Shown one piece after another: positions 23,899-32,865 of a stretch of 64,000 nucleotides of DNA; the first letter of the stretch is position 1; each line of letters opens with the position of its first letter. The notes beneath the pieces were generated by a model, which did no database searches, was not told the origin of the DNA, and saw only the letters and a list, made by a program, of their open reading frames with translations. The position numbers and the translations under genes were made by a program. Origin of the DNA: Streptomyces formicae. GTDB lineage: Bacteria; Actinomycetota; Actinomycetes; Streptomycetales; Streptomycetaceae. Location of the stretch: positions 4,814,001 through 4,878,000 of the forward strand of contig NZ_CP022685.1 of the NCBI RefSeq assembly GCF_002556545.1. The letters run 5' to 3'.

Positions 23899-25908
23899 TC
23901 AGTCGCGGTTGTGACGGCCCCAGCCGCCCATGCCCTCGACCAAGCCGCCGCCGATGCCGCCGTCGTCTCCGCCGTTCCCGCCGTTGCCGTTGCCGCCCGC
24001 GGTGGTCAGGTTGATCGCCGTGCCGGGGGCCGCCTTCTCACCGGCGCCGGGCTGGGACAGGACCACGAGGGCGTCGTCGTCCTGCGGGCCCTGGATGTTG
24101 CCGACCGTCAGGCCCGCATCCTCGATGGCCTTGCGGGCGTCCTTGAGCTTCTGCCCCGCGAGCGGCGGGACGGTCGACTCTTCGGCCTTCTTGGCCACCT
24201 GGACGGTGACGGTGGAGGAGGGATCGACCGCGGTGCCGGCGCCGGGCGTGGTCTTGATGACCTTGCCCTCCTCGACGTCCTCGCTGGCGACGTCCTCGCG
24301 GGAAGCCGCCAGGCCGTTGGCCTCGATCTGCTGCTTGGCCTCTTCCCAGGTCTTGCCGGTCACATCCGGAACGGTCGCCTGTTCCTTCTTCTTGGCGACG
24401 TCGAGGGTGACCGTGCTGCCCTTCTGCACCTCGGTGCTCGACGTCGGGTCCTGCTCCAGGACCTGGCCCGCGGTCTGGGTGGACTCGACGGGATTGCGCT
24501 TGACCTTGAGCTGGTACTTGTCGGACTCGAGCTTCTTGGTGGCCTCGTCGATGTCCAGGCCGATCACGTTCGGCACCGCGACCTTCGGCGCGCCCGTGGA
24601 CACCGTGACCGTGATCGTCGAACCCTTGTCGACCTCGGTTTCGGCCGCCGGGTCCTGGTCGCAGATCTCGCCCTTCGGGTACTTCTCGCAGGGCTTGCTC
24701 TCGCCCTTCTCCAGCTTCAGACCGACGTTCTCCGCCGACTCCTTGGCGGCCTTGAACGTCTCGCCCACGAAGTTCGGCGCCTTGGTGGTGCTGTCACCGC
24801 CGTCGCCGCTGAACGCCCACTTCCCGATGAGGATCGCCCCCACCAGGACGAGGACGCCCGCGAGGACGAGCAGCCACGTGGACGTGTTGCTCTTCTTCTG
24901 GCGGCGGCCGTGGCCGCCCTCGTCGTAGCCGTAGCCCCCGTCGTCCGGGTTGACCGGCGGCATCATGGACGTCTGGCCGCCGCCGTTCTGCGGGCGCAGC
25001 ATCGCGGTCTGCTGGTCGTCGGGGTGGCCGTAGCCGACCGCGCCCATGGCGGCGGTGGCCGCGACGGGCTGGCCGTCCAGGCACGCCTCGATGTCGGCGC
25101 GCATCTCGTCGGCCGACTGGTAGCGGTAGTCCGGGTCCTTCGTGAGCGCCTTGAGGACGATCGCGTCCATCTCGGGCGTGATCTCGTTGTCGAAGACGCT
25201 CGGGGCCTGCGGCTCTTCCCGTACGTGCTGGTAGGCGACGGCGACCGGGGAGTCGCCGACGAACGGCGGCCGGACGGTCAGGAGCTCGTAGAGGAGGCAA
25301 CCGGTGGAGTAGAGGTCCGAGCGGGCGTCGACCTGCTCGCCCTTGGCCTGCTCCGGCGAGAGGTACTGCGCGGTGCCGATGACCGCGGCGGTCTGCGTCA
25401 TCGTCATGCCGGAGTCGCCCATCGCGCGGGCGATGCCGAAGTCCATGACCTTGACCTGGCCGTTGCGCGTCAGCATGACGTTCGCGGGCTTGATGTCGCG
25501 GTGCACGATGCCGTTGCGGTGCGAGTACTCCAGGGCCTGGAGGATGCCGATCGTCATCTCCATGGCGCGCTCGGGCAGCAGCTTGCGGCCGGAGTGCAGG
25601 AGCTCGCGCAGCGTGGAGCCGTCGACGTACTCCATCACGATGTACGGGATGGAGACCCCGTCGACGTAGTCCTCGCCGGTGTCGTAGACCGCGACGATCG
25701 CCGGGTGGTTGAGCGAGGCGGCCGACTGGGCCTCACGGCGGAACCGGGCCTGGAAGGACGGGTCACGAGCGAGGTCCACCCGCAGCGTCTTCACCGCCAC
25801 GGTGCGGCCGAGCCGGGTGTCGTGCGCGAGGTACACCTCGGCCATGCCACCACGGCCGAGCACCTGGCCCAGCTCGTACCGGCCGCCGAGGCGACGCGGC
25901 TCTTCCAT
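23899..25908 (-). CDS. pknB: PASTA-domain Ser/Thr protein kinase PknB
   Basis: 669 aa. Kinase domain about 10-275: GRGGMAEVY, Lys40, HRDIKPANV (136-), DFG 156-158, TMTQT activation-loop threonines (169-173). Then a juxtamembrane linker, TM about 343-362 and four PASTA repeats before a Gly-rich tail. PASTA domains bind muropeptides/lipid II and the kinase tunes wall synthesis. The start at ATG 25908 is chosen because upstream codons to 25944 lie outside the fold. It is the last gene of the fhaA-fhaB-pstP-rodA-pbpA-pknB operon. Confidence 0.97.
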   Translation of the reverse strand: MEEPRRLGGRYELGQVLGRGGMAEVYLAHDTRLGRTVAVKTLRVDLARDPSFQARFRREAQSAASLNHPAIVAVYDTGEDYVDGVSIPYIVMEYVDGSTLRELLHSGRKLLPERAMEMTIGILQALEYSHRNGIVHRDIKPANVMLTRNGQVKVMDFGIARAMGDSGMTMTQTAAVIGTAQYLSPEQAKGEQVDARSDLYSTGCLLYELLTVRPPFVGDSPVAVAYQHVREEPQAPSVFDNEITPEMDAIVLKALTKDPDYRYQSADEMRADIEACLDGQPVAATAAMGAVGYGHPDDQQTAMLRPQNGGGQTSMMPPVNPDDGGYGYDEGGHGRRQKKSNTSTWLLVLAGVLVLVGAILIGKWAFSGDGGDSTTKAPNFVGETFKAAKESAENVGLKLEKGESKPCEKYPKGEICDQDPAAETEVDKGSTITVTVSTGAPKVAVPNVIGLDIDEATKKLESDKYQLKVKRNPVESTQTAGQVLEQDPTSSTEVQKGSTVTLDVAKKKEQATVPDVTGKTWEEAKQQIEANGLAASREDVASEDVEEGKVIKTTPGAGTAVDPSSTVTVQVAKKAEESTVPPLAGQKLKDARKAIEDAGLTVGNIQGPQDDDALVVLSQPGAGEKAAPGTAINLTTAGGNGNGGNGGDDGGIGGGLVEGMGGWGRHNRD

Positions 25909-26076
25909 AGCTAATCCAGCCCTCTCCGTCGGTCCCGACCGCACCTTTGTGTGGTCCGGCGGTGTGCTGTCCGGGCATACCGTACCCGGCTCGAGTTGCG
26001 TGACCCGGCCGCGACCGTCACCCGATATCGGACCGGTACCGCAACGTGCACCGATGTGGAGAGGCCGTGACGGGGG

Positions 26077-27540
26077 TCACTTCTTGCTGTCGATGACTGC
26101 CTTCATCACGTCCTTGGCGATGGGAGCGGCGAGGCCACCACCGGAGATGTCGCCCCGGTCGGCGTCGCTGTCCTCGACCACCACGGCGACGGCGACCGGC
26201 GAACCGGAGTCCGTCTTCGCGTACGAGATGAACCAGGCGTACGGGTTCTTGCTGTTCGCGACGCCGTGCTGGGCCGTACCCGTCTTGCCGCCGACGGTGA
26301 CGCCGGGGATCTTGGCGTTGGTTCCGGTGCCCTTCTCGACGACCGTCTCCATCATCTGCTGGACCTTCTGGGCGTTCTCCTTCGAGAGCGGCTCGCTCAT
26401 CTCCTTGGGCGAGTGCTTCTCGATGGTGTCCAGGTTGCGGGCCTGCAGCTCACTGACCATGTACGGCTCCATGAGCTTGCCGTCGTTGGCGATCGCGGCG
26501 GTGACCATGGCCATCTGCAGGGGCGTCGTGGCGGTCTCGAACTGACCGATGGAGGACAGCGCGGTCTGCGGCTTGTCCATGTCCTCGGGGAAGTTGGAGG
26601 CGTTGGAGCGGACCGGCGTGAACTGCTCGGAGTTGAAGCCGAACTTCTTCGCCGTCTCCAGCATCTTGTCCTTGCCGAGATCGGAGCCGATCTTGCCGAA
26701 GACGGTGTTGCAGGACACCCGCAGCGCCTCGCGCAGCGTGGCGTTCTTGCAGGGGATGGGGCCCTCGTTCTTCAGCTCGGTCTGGGTGTTCGGCATCGTC
26801 CAGGGCAGCGGGGAGTCCGTCTTGCTGTCGATGTCGGTGTACAGACCGTGCTCCAGAGCGGCCGCCGCCGTGACCACCTTGAAGGTGGAGCCGGGCGGGT
26901 AGGTCTCGCGCAGCGCGCGGTTGACCAGCGGCTTGTCCTTGTTCTTGTCGAGGTCCAGGAAGTGCTGCGCCTCGTCGTTGGTGTTGCCCGCGAAGCTTCC
27001 GGGGTCGTACGACGGAGTGGAGGCCAGCGCCAGGATCGCGCCGGTGGACGGGTCGATCGCGGCGACGGCGCCCTTGCCCTTGCTCTTCAGGCCGTTGTAC
27101 GCGGCCTTCTGCGCGGCGGAGTTGAGGGTGGTGACGACGTTGCCGCCCTCCTTCTTCTCGCCGGTCAGCATGTCCAGCGTGCGGCGGAAGAAGAGCCGGT
27201 CGTCGTTGCCGGTGAGGATGCCGTCGTCGATGTACTCGAGCTGGTTGGCACCGATGCGCTGCGAGGAGTAGCCGGTGACGGGGGCCCACATGGGCCCGTC
27301 CTTCCAGGTGCGCTTGTACTTCAGGTCGCTGCCCGGGGTGGCCTTCGAGCCGGTGATGGGCTTGCCGTCGACGATGATGTCGCCGCGCGGCTGGGCGTAG
27401 CGCTCGATGGTGACGCGGCGGTTCTTCTCGTGCTTGGCCAGGGAGTCGGCCTGGACGTACTGGAGCCAGTTGTCCCGGGCGAGCAGGGCCAGCACGAGGA
27501 GCCCGCAGAAGATCGCGATCCGGCGCAGGGGCTTGTTCAC
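26077..27540 (-). CDS. pbpA: Class B penicillin-binding protein (transpeptidase) PbpA
   Basis: 487 aa. N-terminal TM (about 8-22), dimer domain, then the transpeptidase domain with STFK (in PPGSTFKVV), SCN and KTG (GGKTGTAQ). It crosslinks peptidoglycan together with the RodA glycosyltransferase. The GTG start at 27540 overlaps the rodA stop by 4 nt (GTGA), coupling the pair. Confidence 0.96.
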   Translation of the reverse strand: MNKPLRRIAIFCGLLVLALLARDNWLQYVQADSLAKHEKNRRVTIERYAQPRGDIIVDGKPITGSKATPGSDLKYKRTWKDGPMWAPVTGYSSQRIGANQLEYIDDGILTGNDDRLFFRRTLDMLTGEKKEGGNVVTTLNSAAQKAAYNGLKSKGKGAVAAIDPSTGAILALASTPSYDPGSFAGNTNDEAQHFLDLDKNKDKPLVNRALRETYPPGSTFKVVTAAAALEHGLYTDIDSKTDSPLPWTMPNTQTELKNEGPIPCKNATLREALRVSCNTVFGKIGSDLGKDKMLETAKKFGFNSEQFTPVRSNASNFPEDMDKPQTALSSIGQFETATTPLQMAMVTAAIANDGKLMEPYMVSELQARNLDTIEKHSPKEMSEPLSKENAQKVQQMMETVVEKGTGTNAKIPGVTVGGKTGTAQHGVANSKNPYAWFISYAKTDSGSPVAVAVVVEDSDADRGDISGGGLAAPIAKDVMKAVIDSKK

Positions 27541-28940
27541 GGGCGGACCACCTGGGTCATCTCAGCGTCGGGGTTCGGTGCGGGGGACGGGGCGGGCCTG
27601 CGTGCGGTGTCGCTGATCCGGATCAGGATGCCGATCAGGGCCCAGTTGGCGATGACGGAGGAACCGCCGTACGCCAGGAAGGGCATGGTCATACCCGTCA
27701 GCGGGATCAGGCCCATGACGCCGCCGGAGACGACGAAGACCTGGATGGCGAAGGCTCCGGAGAGGCCGATCGCGAGCAGCTTGCCGAACGGGTCGCGGGC
27801 GGCGAGCGCCGTGCGCACGCCGCGCTCCACGATCAGGCCGTAGATCAGCAGGATCGCCATGACGCCCGCCAGACCCATCTCCTCGCCGAAGGTGGCGAGG
27901 ATGAAGTCGGAGTTGGCGGCGAAGCCGATGAGGTCGGAGTTGCCCTGGCCGAGGCCGGTGCCGAGGACGCCGCCGGAGCCGAAGGCCATCAGCGACTGGG
28001 CGATCTGGTCGGTCTGGGCGATGGTCTCCGGGGCGAACGGGTTCAGCCAGGCGTCCACGCGCTGCTGCACGTGCGGTTCGAAGGTGGCCACGCCGACCGC
28101 GCCGAACGCGGACATCAGCAGACCGAAGACGATCCAGCTGGTGCGCTCCGTGGCGACGTAGAGCATCACGACGAACATGCCGAAGAACAGCAGCGACGTA
28201 CCGAGGTCGGTCTCGAAGACCAGGATCAGGATCGACATCGCCCAGACCACCACGATCGGGCCGAGGTCACGGCCGCGCGGCAGGTACAGGCCCATGAAGC
28301 GGCGGCTGGCGAGCGCGAGCGCGTCGCGCTTCACCATCAGATAGCCCGCGAAGAAGATCGCGATGACGATCTTCGCGAACTCACCGGGCTGGATGGAGAA
28401 ACCACCGACCCGGATCCAGATCTTGGCGCCGAACACGTTCATGCCGAGACCCGGCACGAGCGGCAGGAGCAGCAGGATCAGGGCGCCGACCATCGAGATG
28501 TAGGTGTAGCGCTGCAGGACGCGGTGGTCCTTGAGCAGGAGCAGCACACCGACGAAGAGCGCGACGCCGATCGCGGAGTACAGCAGCTGGTCCGGCGCGG
28601 CCTCGACGAAGTTCTTGCGCTGCCGGAGCTTCTCCGACTGGTCGAGGCGCCAGATGATCACCAGACCGAGTCCGTTGAGCAGCGTCGCGAGCGGCAGCAG
28701 CAGCGGATCGGCGTACGCGGCGAACTTGCGTACGACGATGTGGCCGACGCCGGCCAGGAGACCGAGCCCCAGGCCGTAGCCGAGCATGCCCGTGGGGACC
28801 TTGCCGTCAAGGGCGAGGCCCACGTTCATGTAGGCGAACAGCGGGATGACGACCGCGAACGCGAGCAGCGCGAGCTCGGTGTTGCGCCGGCTCGGCGCCC
28901 CGATCGCGCCGATCGTCGACGTGTGTGTAGTACTGCTCAT
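27537..28940 (-). CDS. rodA: SEDS peptidoglycan polymerase RodA/FtsW
   Basis: 467 aa, about 12 membrane segments of the FtsW/RodA/SpoVE family. 'WRLDQS', 'VGGFSIQPGEFAKI' and the C-terminal 'GLIPLTGMTMPFLAYGGSS' are the hallmark motifs; the essential Asp-type loop is included. It polymerises lipid II. ATG 28940 is chosen over TTG 28949. It forms a unit with pbpA. Confidence 0.95.
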   Translation of the reverse strand: MSSTTHTSTIGAIGAPSRRNTELALLAFAVVIPLFAYMNVGLALDGKVPTGMLGYGLGLGLLAGVGHIVVRKFAAYADPLLLPLATLLNGLGLVIIWRLDQSEKLRQRKNFVEAAPDQLLYSAIGVALFVGVLLLLKDHRVLQRYTYISMVGALILLLLPLVPGLGMNVFGAKIWIRVGGFSIQPGEFAKIVIAIFFAGYLMVKRDALALASRRFMGLYLPRGRDLGPIVVVWAMSILILVFETDLGTSLLFFGMFVVMLYVATERTSWIVFGLLMSAFGAVGVATFEPHVQQRVDAWLNPFAPETIAQTDQIAQSLMAFGSGGVLGTGLGQGNSDLIGFAANSDFILATFGEEMGLAGVMAILLIYGLIVERGVRTALAARDPFGKLLAIGLSGAFAIQVFVVSGGVMGLIPLTGMTMPFLAYGGSSVIANWALIGILIRISDTARRPAPSPAPNPDAEMTQVVRP

Positions 28941-28966
28941 GGCGTGCAAGGGCCCCCAACGGCTGC

Positions 28967-30487
28967 TTACTGCTTACCGCACAGCGGGACCAGCTTCTGC
29001 TCATCGTCGGAGAGGCTGGGGCCGGGTGTGGGAGTCGGTGCGGTCTTGGACTTGTTCTTGTCGTTCTTGCCGGTTTCGGTCGGATTGCCCGTCGGCGCGT
29101 TCTCCTCGACGTTGCCGGGCGCGCCCTCGTCCTTGCCGGGCTTGTCCTTCTTCTGGCGCTCCGCCTCCCGGCGCTCCGCGTCCTTCTTGCACGCGGAAGC
29201 CTGCAGGCCCAGCTCCTCGACCTTGCCCTTGGCGTCGTCGAGGTTGTCCTCGGGGATGGTCCCCTCGACCTGCTTGCGCTGGTACGGCGGCAGGTACTTG
29301 AGTTCGATCTCGGGGTGGTCCTTCTCCACCTTCGACAGGCTGACCCAGGCCAGGTCCTGGTCGATGCCCCGGTAGAGAGCGATGTGCTTGTCCTTCGTGC
29401 CCACGTAGTACTGGGTCTGCGTCCAGCGGTAGCCGCCGTAGAGGCCGCCCGCGATGACCGCGAGTGCGAGGACCACGTAGAGGGATCTCTTGATCCACTT
29501 GCGGCCGCCGCGGGGCTTCACGAAGTCCTCGTCGTCGTACGCGCCGAAGCCGCCCTCTGGGGCGTACCCCGTGGTGTCACCGCTTCCGGGGGGACCGAAG
29601 CCGCCGCCTCCGGAGGGCTGCGGCGGCACCGGGCGGCCGAGCCCGGACGCGCGGCCTGCGGGCGTCTGCATGGCGCCGTCGTCCTGCGCCTGGAGCTGGT
29701 TCTCGGCGACCGCGCCGACCACCACGGGGGTGTCGGACAGCTGGCCCGCGAGGGTGTCGCCGCTGTCGATGTCCAGGACGTCGGCGACGATCACCGTGAT
29801 GTTGTCGGGGCCGCCGCCGCGCAGCGCGAGCTGGATCAGCTCCTGCACGGTCTCCTGGGGGCCCTGGTAGCTGGCGAGGGTGTCTTCCATCGTCTGGTGG
29901 GAGACGACTCCGGACAGGCCGTCCGAGCAGATCAGATAGCGGTCACCGGCACGGACCTCACGGATGGAGAGGTCGGGCTCGACGTGGTCGCCGCTGCCCA
30001 GCGCGCGCATGAGGAGGGACCTCTGCGGGTGCGTGGTGGCCTCTTCCTCGGTGATGCGGCCCTCGTCAACCAGGCGCTGCACCCAGGTGTGGTCCTGCGT
30101 GATCTGCGTCAGGACGCCGTCCCGCAGGAGGTAGGCGCGCGAGTCGCCGACGTGCACGAGGCCGAGGCGCTGGCCCGTCCACAGGAGGGCGGTCAGGGTG
30201 GTGCCCATGCCCTCGAGCTGGGGGTCCTCCTCGACCATGATCCGCAGCTGGTCGTTGGCCCGCTGCACGGCGGTGCCCAGCGAGGTGAGGATGTCCGAGC
30301 CCGGTACGTCGTCGTCGAGCGCGACGATCGTCGAGATCACCTCGGAACTCGCCACTTCGCCCGCGGCCTGGCCCCCCATGCCGTCGGCGATCGCGAGGAG
30401 ACGTGGTCCGGCGTAACCGGAGTCCTCGTTCCCCTCCCGGATCATGCCTTTGTGCGATCCGGCGGCGAAGCGCAAAGACAGACTCAT
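28967..30487 (-). CDS. pstP: PP2C-type Ser/Thr phosphatase PstP
   Basis: 506 aa. PP2C motifs: REGNEDSGY, IADGMGGQAAG, VGDSRAYLL, CSDGLSGV and GPDNITVIV, covering the metal aspartates. A linker, a TM ('SLYVVLALAVIAGGLYGGY') and an extracellular region rich in Lys/Glu/Thr follow. It reverses PknB phosphorylation. ATG 30487 (MSLSLRFAAG, GAGG upstream) matches the mycobacterial start; ATG 30517 or GTG 30532 are alternatives. Confidence 0.94.
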   Translation of the reverse strand: MSLSLRFAAGSHKGMIREGNEDSGYAGPRLLAIADGMGGQAAGEVASSEVISTIVALDDDVPGSDILTSLGTAVQRANDQLRIMVEEDPQLEGMGTTLTALLWTGQRLGLVHVGDSRAYLLRDGVLTQITQDHTWVQRLVDEGRITEEEATTHPQRSLLMRALGSGDHVEPDLSIREVRAGDRYLICSDGLSGVVSHQTMEDTLASYQGPQETVQELIQLALRGGGPDNITVIVADVLDIDSGDTLAGQLSDTPVVVGAVAENQLQAQDDGAMQTPAGRASGLGRPVPPQPSGGGGFGPPGSGDTTGYAPEGGFGAYDDEDFVKPRGGRKWIKRSLYVVLALAVIAGGLYGGYRWTQTQYYVGTKDKHIALYRGIDQDLAWVSLSKVEKDHPEIELKYLPPYQRKQVEGTIPEDNLDDAKGKVEELGLQASACKKDAERREAERQKKDKPGKDEGAPGNVEENAPTGNPTETGKNDKNKSKTAPTPTPGPSLSDDEQKLVPLCGKQ

Positions 30488-30607
30488 GCGCACCTCGCCC
30501 GTCGGCTCCGGGTACATCCGCACGGTGCCCACCCTCCGGTCGGGAGCGCGCTGGCGTCCAGTGACTGGACCGCGTCGGCTCGCTCGCTCCGCTCGCTCAT
30601 TGTCGTA

Positions 30608-31123
30608 CTACTTCCGCAGCTCGATGACGGTCTTGCCGATGCGGATCGGTGCGCCCAGCGGAACGGGCGTCGGGGTGGTGAGTCGGGTCCGGTCGAGATA
30701 CGTGCCGTTGGTGGACCCGAGATCCTCGACGATCCACTGGCCGTCCCGGTCCGGGTAGATCCTGGCATGCCTGCTGGAGGCGTAGTCGTCGTCCAGCACG
30801 ATCGTGGAATCGTGCGCACGGCCCAGCGTGATGGTCTGCCCCTGGAGGGCGACCGTCGTCCCGGCGAGGATGCCCTCGGAGACGACCAGCTTGCTGGGGG
30901 CGCCGCGACGCTGGCGGCCGCCACCGCCCTGCTGGCGCTGCTGCGGAGGCGCGGCGGCCTGCTGTTGCCGGGCGGCCTGCTGCGGCCGCTCGCGGCGCGA
31001 ACCGCGCTGTGTGACGCGCGTTCCGAACAGGTCGCTGCGGATGACCTGGACGGCCACGATCACGAACAGCCACAGGACGGCTAGAAAACCTAGCCGCATG
31101 ACCGTCAGGGTCAGCTCTGACAT
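30608..31123 (-). CDS. fhaB: FHA-domain protein FhaB (FipA)
   Basis: 171 aa. N-terminal TM (about 8-28), Gln/Arg-rich linker, FHA domain with LGRAHDSTIVL, SSRHARI and STNGTYL. It binds phosphothreonine made by the kinases and brings them to the wall machinery. ATG 31123, 10 nt after fhaA. Confidence 0.94.
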   Translation of the reverse strand: MSELTLTVMRLGFLAVLWLFVIVAVQVIRSDLFGTRVTQRGSRRERPQQAARQQQAAAPPQQRQQGGGGRQRRGAPSKLVVSEGILAGTTVALQGQTITLGRAHDSTIVLDDDYASSRHARIYPDRDGQWIVEDLGSTNGTYLDRTRLTTPTPVPLGAPIRIGKTVIELRK

Positions 31124-31133
31124 TGCCCCCGCT

Positions 31134-32048
31134 TCACCCTTCGGCTTGCCGGTAAACGATGGTGGTTTGGCCCACGACGATCCGCGAACCGTCGCGGAGC
31201 GTAGCGCGGGTGGTGTGCTGCCCGTCTACCACGATGCCGTTGGTAGACCCGAGATCCTGGATCGTCGAGGGCGTTCCGGTCCGGATCTCACAGTGCCGAC
31301 GCGATACGCCGGGGTCGTCGATCCGCACATCGGCGTCGGTGCTGCGACCCAGCACCAGCGTCGGGCGGGAGATCTGATGGCGATTGCCGTTGATCTCGAT
31401 CCAGCGCCGCACTTGGGCGCCCGGCAGTGCTCCGGCGCCCGGGCTCTGGGGCCTGCTCGGTGCAGGGGACTGGCCGCCGGGACGACCGCCGCCGGGTGGC
31501 GGCGCGCTCGGCATGGGAGGTGCGCCGGCGCCACCGGGAGCTCCGGAGGGCGGCTGCGGGTAGCCGTAGCCGCCGCCCGCGCCACTCGCGCCGCCTGCGC
31601 CGCCGCCCGCGCCCCGACCGGGTCCGGCAGGGCCACCGGGGCCCGCGGGAGCTTGGTCGGGCCCCTGGGAGGAGCTGGAGGCGAGCGTGCGGCTGCGCAC
31701 CCGGTACAGGCCGGTATCGAGGTCCTCGGCCTTCTCCAGGTGGACCTTGATGGGGCCCATGAAGCTGTACCGCTGCTGCTTGGCGTAGTCGCGGACCATG
31801 CCGGAGAGCTCGTCCCCGAGCTGGCCCGAATACGGGCTCAGGCGCTCGAAGTCGGGCGCGCTGAGCTCGACGATGAAGTCGTTGGGGACGACGGTCCGCT
31901 CGCGGTTCCAGATCGTCGCGTTGTTGTCGCACTCGCGCTGGAGGGCGCCGGCGATCTCGACGGGCTGGACCTCGGACTTGAACACCTTGGCGAAGGTGCC
32001 GTTGACCAGACCTTCAAGTCGCTGCTCGAACTTCTTCAGGACTCCCAT
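31134..32048 (-). CDS. fhaA: FhaA, DUF3662 plus FHA domain
   Basis: 304 aa. The N-terminal DUF3662 domain ('MGVLKKFEQRLEGLVNG') is followed by a Gly/Pro-rich linker (about 120-205) and an FHA domain with LGRSTDADVRI, SRRHCEI and STNGIVV. It recognises phosphorylated partners such as MviN in mycobacteria. ATG 32048 has GGAGGAGG upstream. First gene of the operon. Confidence 0.95.
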   Translation of the reverse strand: MGVLKKFEQRLEGLVNGTFAKVFKSEVQPVEIAGALQRECDNNATIWNRERTVVPNDFIVELSAPDFERLSPYSGQLGDELSGMVRDYAKQQRYSFMGPIKVHLEKAEDLDTGLYRVRSRTLASSSSQGPDQAPAGPGGPAGPGRGAGGGAGGASGAGGGYGYPQPPSGAPGGAGAPPMPSAPPPGGGRPGGQSPAPSRPQSPGAGALPGAQVRRWIEINGNRHQISRPTLVLGRSTDADVRIDDPGVSRRHCEIRTGTPSTIQDLGSTNGIVVDGQHTTRATLRDGSRIVVGQTTIVYRQAEG

Positions 32049-32553
32049 GGGGCACCTCCTCCGTCGTAGTCATCCTGGTACTGCTTACTGATCGTATCCA
32101 CGCGCCGGGAAATCGGCTGGTTCCCCCTGTCCGCCCAGTCGACGAGTGTCGCCTCTCACAAGGCATGCCCGCACAGGGCTCCGGGGATCCTCCCAGGACC
32201 CCTGACGGGACCCTGATCCTCGGCTCCGGAACCCCTCCGGGCAGCTGCTCGGGACGCCTGCTCGAGCCTCCTCTTCACAGGGATCGTAGAGGGGGCCTCA
32301 AGCCAGTGTCCCGCACCTGGCTGTGGAGCTCGGCGAGCTCGGCCGGGGAGGGAGTGGGTGCCGGGTGGGTCCTGGCCCTCTCAGGGGTGCCGTCAGGGAC
32401 CTGGTCGGGGCCGGATCGGGGCCGGGGCGGGCCCGGGTCCCTGGGCAGGTGCCCCCGAATACGGATGTGAATCCACCCTCCGCAGCGTGCTAATCTTCTG
32501 GATGTCGGCAGGCGCTCGCACCACACAGTGAGAGACCCAAAGACAACACCCAT
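32049..32553. other. 505-nt gene-free region, fhaA operon promoter side
   Basis: No convincing gene; the open frames here lack ribosome sites and codon bias. It should hold the fhaA promoter (leftwards) and the tRNA-Leu promoter (TAATCT at 32491-32496, rightwards). GC-rich inverted segments occur around 32380-32450. Confidence 0.6.
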
Positions 32554-32640
32554 GCGCGGGTGGCGGAATAGGCAGACGCGCTGGATTCAGGTTCCAGTGC
32601 CCGAAAGGGCGTGGGGGTTCAACTCCCCCCTCGCGCACCA
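32554..32640 (+). tRNA. tRNA-Leu (anticodon CAG)
   Basis: An 87-nt class II tRNA. Acceptor GCGCGGG pairs with CTCGCGC (one G-U). Anticodon stem CTGGA/TCCAG with loop TTCAGGT. Variable arm around GCCCGAAAGGGC, T arm GGGGGTTCAACTCCCCC, and CCA encoded at 32638-32640. A tRNA-Leu at this spot next to fhaA is conserved with mycobacteria. Confidence 0.97.
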
Positions 32641-32644
32641 TGAG

Positions 32645-32694
32645 GAAGCGGTCCTCGCTCGGACGAAAGTCCGGGCGGGGGCCGCTTCTTTTTG
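32645..32694 (+). terminator. Terminator of tRNA-Leu
   Basis: GAAGCGG...CCGCTTC outer stem with an inner CGGAC-GAAA-GTCCG hairpin, then TTTTT. Confidence 0.8.
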
Positions 32695-32753
32695 TGCTCC
32701 GGGCTCGGGGCGCGTCCGTGCTTCAGGGCGGGCGGTGATGTATGTCACCGAAG

Positions 32754-32762
32754 TTGTCCACA
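32754..32762 (+). promoter_or_regulatory. DnaA box upstream of the DUF2252 gene
   Basis: Exact TTGTCCACA, isolated, about 100 nt before the start. Confidence 0.65.
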
Positions 32763-32865
32763 GGCTCTGACGAGGATCGGCGAGCGGCAGTACCGTCGTG
32801 CCGAGTGCCAGTGGGTTGATCCACTGGGTCGATCGGTGGGGGCGGGATCGGTGGGGGCGATGGGT

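Noticed and set aside
32165..32470. Possible gene in the gap upstream of fhaA
   Set aside because: No ribosome site, low-complexity Gly/Pro/Ser product, overlaps promoter area.
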